From NCBI GenBank assembly GCA_031266295.1, contig JAISBH010000072.1, positions 1 to 8,601 on the forward strand: DNA of 8,601 nt, read 5' to 3'. This DNA comes from Oscillospiraceae bacterium. GTDB lineage: Bacteria > Bacillota > Clostridia > Christensenellales > Aristaeellaceae. Position numbers and translations under genes: made by a program. How positions within the stretch are numbered: the first letter of the stretch is position 1; the number at the start of each line of letters is the position of its first letter. Positions 6,738-8,601 of the stretch are shown in pieces. The notes beneath the pieces are model-generated. The model had not been told where the DNA came from. It saw only the letters and a list, made by a program, of their open reading frames with translations, and did not search any database.

Positions 6738-6784
6738 TCTGTGGGATCGATCTGCGGAAACGGACGATTCAATCTGAAAATGCT

Positions 6785-6799
6785 GGAGGTTAAGCAGTG
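6785..6799 (+). promoter_or_regulatory. Strong RBS that fixes a GTG start
   Basis: GGAGGT (6785-6790) lies six bases upstream of GTG at 6797. The strength and spacing of this site support GTG rather than a later ATG. The next in-frame ATG (residue 33) would remove the family's N-terminal substrate-side segment. Confidence 0.85.
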
Positions 6800-7849
6800 G
6801 CTGACGACTTGGCGTACTTGTTGGAACGAAAGCCCCGCGCGTCCCTGGGTTTTTTCCCGACGCCGTTTACCAGGCTGGATAGGTTATCCGACATGCTCAA
6901 GGTCGATTTATGGATCAAGCGCGACGATTTCACCGGCATGAACCTGTTTGGCGGGAACAAGATTCGCAAACTGGAGTATCTGTTAGGCGACGCGCTCGCG
7001 TCAGGATGCGACACGGTATTCACGTATGGCGCGACCCAGTCGAATCACGCGATGCAAACCGTCGCTGCGTGCAGGCGATTGGGGTTGAATCCGATCCTGT
7101 ATCTGAATACATATGTAAAGCCTGATCCAAACGACGTTAGGTCGAACATGCTGCTGGACCGCGTGTTCGGGGCGGAGATGCACATACTCGAAAGTCGGCC
7201 CGGCGAGAGTGAAGCCGATACGGAAGAGCGATGCTTTGATCTGGGTAAGGCGCACGCGGCACGGCTGGAGTCGCAAGGGCACGGATGCTGCGATATCCCG
7301 CTGGGCGGCGCGAGTCCGATAGGTTCGGCGGGATTCATTGGCGGCGCGCTGGAGTTGACACGGCAATGCACTGACGGCGGCGTCGATCCCTCGTTCATAT
7401 TCTGCGCGACGGGAACGGGAGGCACGCTAGCCGGGCTGACCGCAGGATATAGAGCGCTCGGCTCGAAAGCGCGTATAATCGGCGTGGCGGTGTCCGACAA
7501 GAATTCGGAGTATGAAACAAAGTGCTCAAACCTCGCGAACGCCAGCCTCGCCTGGTTGGGCAGCGACGTTAAGCTAGACGCGTCGGATTTCACCGTCGAG
7601 CGCGGGTATTTTCAACCAGGGTATGAGAAACCCAACTTCGCCGCGACCGAAGCCATCCGCCTGCTTGCGCGGACAGAGGGATTGATAGCCGATCCGGTCT
7701 ACACCGGCAAGGCTTTCGCGGGTATGCTGGGCTGGATACGCAGTGGCGGAGCGCCGATGGGATCGACGCTTGTGTTCTGGCATACTGGCGGAGCGACGGC
7801 GCTGTTTGCGGAGAGCGCCATCGTAGGCGACCTATCGTCTGAGATATAA
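6797..7849 (+). CDS. D-cysteine desulfhydrase-type PLP enzyme
   Basis: This is a 350-residue cytoplasmic enzyme of the fold-II PLP family that includes D-cysteine desulfhydrase, ACC deaminase and L-cysteate sulfo-lyase. The PLP-binding lysine is K55 in GGNKIRKLE (52-60). The catalytic QSNH is at 81-84, the phosphate-binding ATGTGGT at 204-210, and DPVYTGK and HTGG lie at 299-305 and 329-332. ACC deaminases have Glu after the catalytic Tyr and Leu in HLGG. Here these positions are T303 and T330, the combination known for D-cysteine desulfhydrases, which release pyruvate, ammonia and sulfide. Odd points: most relatives read QSNHxRQTA, whereas this protein reads QSNHAMQTVA, so M86 replaces the usual Arg. 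The substrate may therefore be another D-amino acid or sulfonate. It is divergent from the DUF7309-like gene and converges on an amino acid ABC transporter ATPase gene 23 bases away. The family is firm, the substrate moderate. Confidence 0.9.
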   Translation: MADDLAYLLERKPRASLGFFPTPFTRLDRLSDMLKVDLWIKRDDFTGMNLFGGNKIRKLEYLLGDALASGCDTVFTYGATQSNHAMQTVAACRRLGLNPILYLNTYVKPDPNDVRSNMLLDRVFGAEMHILESRPGESEADTEERCFDLGKAHAARLESQGHGCCDIPLGGASPIGSAGFIGGALELTRQCTDGGVDPSFIFCATGTGGTLAGLTAGYRALGSKARIIGVAVSDKNSEYETKCSNLANASLAWLGSDVKLDASDFTVERGYFQPGYEKPNFAATEAIRLLARTEGLIADPVYTGKAFAGMLGWIRSGGAPMGSTLVFWHTGGATALFAESAIVGDLSSEI

Positions 7850-7872
7850 TGGGATGGGGCGGTGTTTCGGCG

Positions 7873-8601
7873 TTAATCAAACCTCTCTAAGAACGCGCGG
7901 GTAGTCTCTTTCTCCGGCGCGCCGAACATCTTCTCCGGCGGACCGGATTCTTCTATCACGCCGTTATGCAGGAAGACTACCTCGTCCGCCGCACTGCGCG
8001 CGAAGGACATCTCATGGGTGGCCATCAGTATCGTCGCGCGGGTGGACTTAAGTTCTCTTACGAGATCGAGCACCTCGCCGACCAACTGTGGATCGAGTGC
8101 GGACGTGATCTCGTCCAACAGAAGCAGCTCCGGATCAGACGCTATCGCGCGTACGATCGCGACGCGCTGCTGTTGCCCTCCGGACAACCTATCGGGGTAA
8201 ACGCGCGCCTTCGACTCGATCCCTATTCGCCTTAAAAGCTCCATGCCGCGCGCGTACGCCTCGCCGCGCCTCATGCCCACTACCTTGCGCAGCGACAACG
8301 TCACGTTGTCCAATACCGTCATGTGCGGGAACAGGTTGAAGCTCTGGAACACTATGCCTATCTTACGGCGTACCTCGTCCTGATCGCGTCGCGGATCGGA
8401 TATATCCTCTCCATTCAAGAATATCCTGCCGTCGCTTATGGTCTCCAACAGATTCGCGCAGCGCAGCAGCGTTGACTTGCCCGACCCGGACGCACCCACG
8501 CACACCACAACCGTATGCGGCATTACATCAAGCGTCACCCCACGCAGCACCGCGTTTCTGCCGAACGTCTTGCGTACGTCCTCAAACCGCAGCAGCGGCT
8601 G
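7873..8601 (-). CDS. Polar amino acid ABC transporter ATP-binding protein, 5' partial
   Basis: The reading frame is open to the window edge and 242 residues are visible. Usual family length is about 240-255, so only a few N-terminal residues should be missing. In visible numbering, RFEDVRKTFG opens the protein, with F13 of KTFG as the aromatic A-loop residue. Walker A GASGSGKST is at 36-44. The Q-loop VFQSFNLFPHMTVLDNV, signature LSGGQQQR, Walker B LLLLDE, D-loop SALDP and switch histidine in ATHEM follow in order. The pattern fits the GlnQ/HisP/TcyC group that energises uptake of polar amino acids such as glutamine, histidine, arginine or cystine. The Walker B region reads DEITSALDP rather than the commoner DEPTSALDP. 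Permease and binding-protein genes are expected beyond the right edge. Substrate cannot be told from the ATPase. The neighbouring D-cysteine desulfhydrase-type gene hints at cystine or cysteine, weakly. Confidence 0.93.
   Translation of the reverse strand, partial: QPLLRFEDVRKTFGRNAVLRGVTLDVMPHTVVVCVGASGSGKSTLLRCANLLETISDGRIFLNGEDISDPRRDQDEVRRKIGIVFQSFNLFPHMTVLDNVTLSLRKVVGMRRGEAYARGMELLRRIGIESKARVYPDRLSGGQQQRVAIVRAIASDPELLLLDEITSALDPQLVGEVLDLVRELKSTRATILMATHEMSFARSAADEVVFLHNGVIEESGPPEKMFGAPEKETTRAFLERFD

Noticed and set aside
6745..6752. GATCGATC palindrome near the predicted start site of the PLP-enzyme mRNA
   Set aside because: Eight bases built of overlapping GATC are easily found by chance, and nothing nearby supports an operator.
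6738..6796. Riboswitch or T-box leader before the PLP-enzyme gene
   Set aside because: The leader is only about 54 bases, with no T-box sequence, no terminator hairpin and no recognisable aptamer.

Overview
This window looks like chromosomal DNA from a GC-rich, probably gut-associated Firmicute of the Clostridia. That is an inference from four things: two flavoprotein families that are common in Clostridia, a DUF7309-type conserved protein, strong AGGAGG-like ribosome binding sites with sigma-A-type promoters, and a non-coding repeat of a type I recall from gut Clostridia. No rRNA, tRNA, CRISPR, transposase or phage gene is visible.

Layout. Bases 1-463 hold no convincing gene. They carry an alternating array of two repeat families (A-B-A-B) with several hairpins, and the last copy ends five bases from the stop codon of the next gene. 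Bases 464-5258 are a three-gene minus-strand operon. Read in transcription order it holds a large multi-pass membrane protein with an acidic pentapeptide-repeat tail, a BaiN/HI0933-type flavoprotein, and a COG2509-type FAD-dependent dehydrogenase. Both junctions are ATGA stop/start overlaps, so translation is probably coupled. The operon has its own extended -10 promoter and a very short leader.

Bases 5337-6590 hold a separate minus-strand conserved protein resembling DUF7309/DUF6930 proteins, with a good TTGCTT-17-TATACT promoter. A 206-base divergent region separates it from a plus-strand PLP enzyme (6797-7849). Residues that distinguish D-cysteine desulfhydrases from ACC deaminases indicate a D-cysteine desulfhydrase-type enzyme. 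It converges on a minus-strand ATPase gene of a polar amino acid ABC importer (7873 to the window edge), which is cut off at its 5' end.

How the genes may work together. The two flavoproteins are almost certainly co-expressed with the membrane protein, but their substrates cannot be read from sequence. The PLP enzyme and the ABC ATPase suggest uptake and breakdown of a sulfur amino acid, as in the enterobacterial dcyD/tcy neighbourhood. Here the two genes are convergent rather than in one operon. I did not find a clearly new biological system. The best leads are the structured repeat array and the coupled membrane-protein/two-flavoprotein operon.
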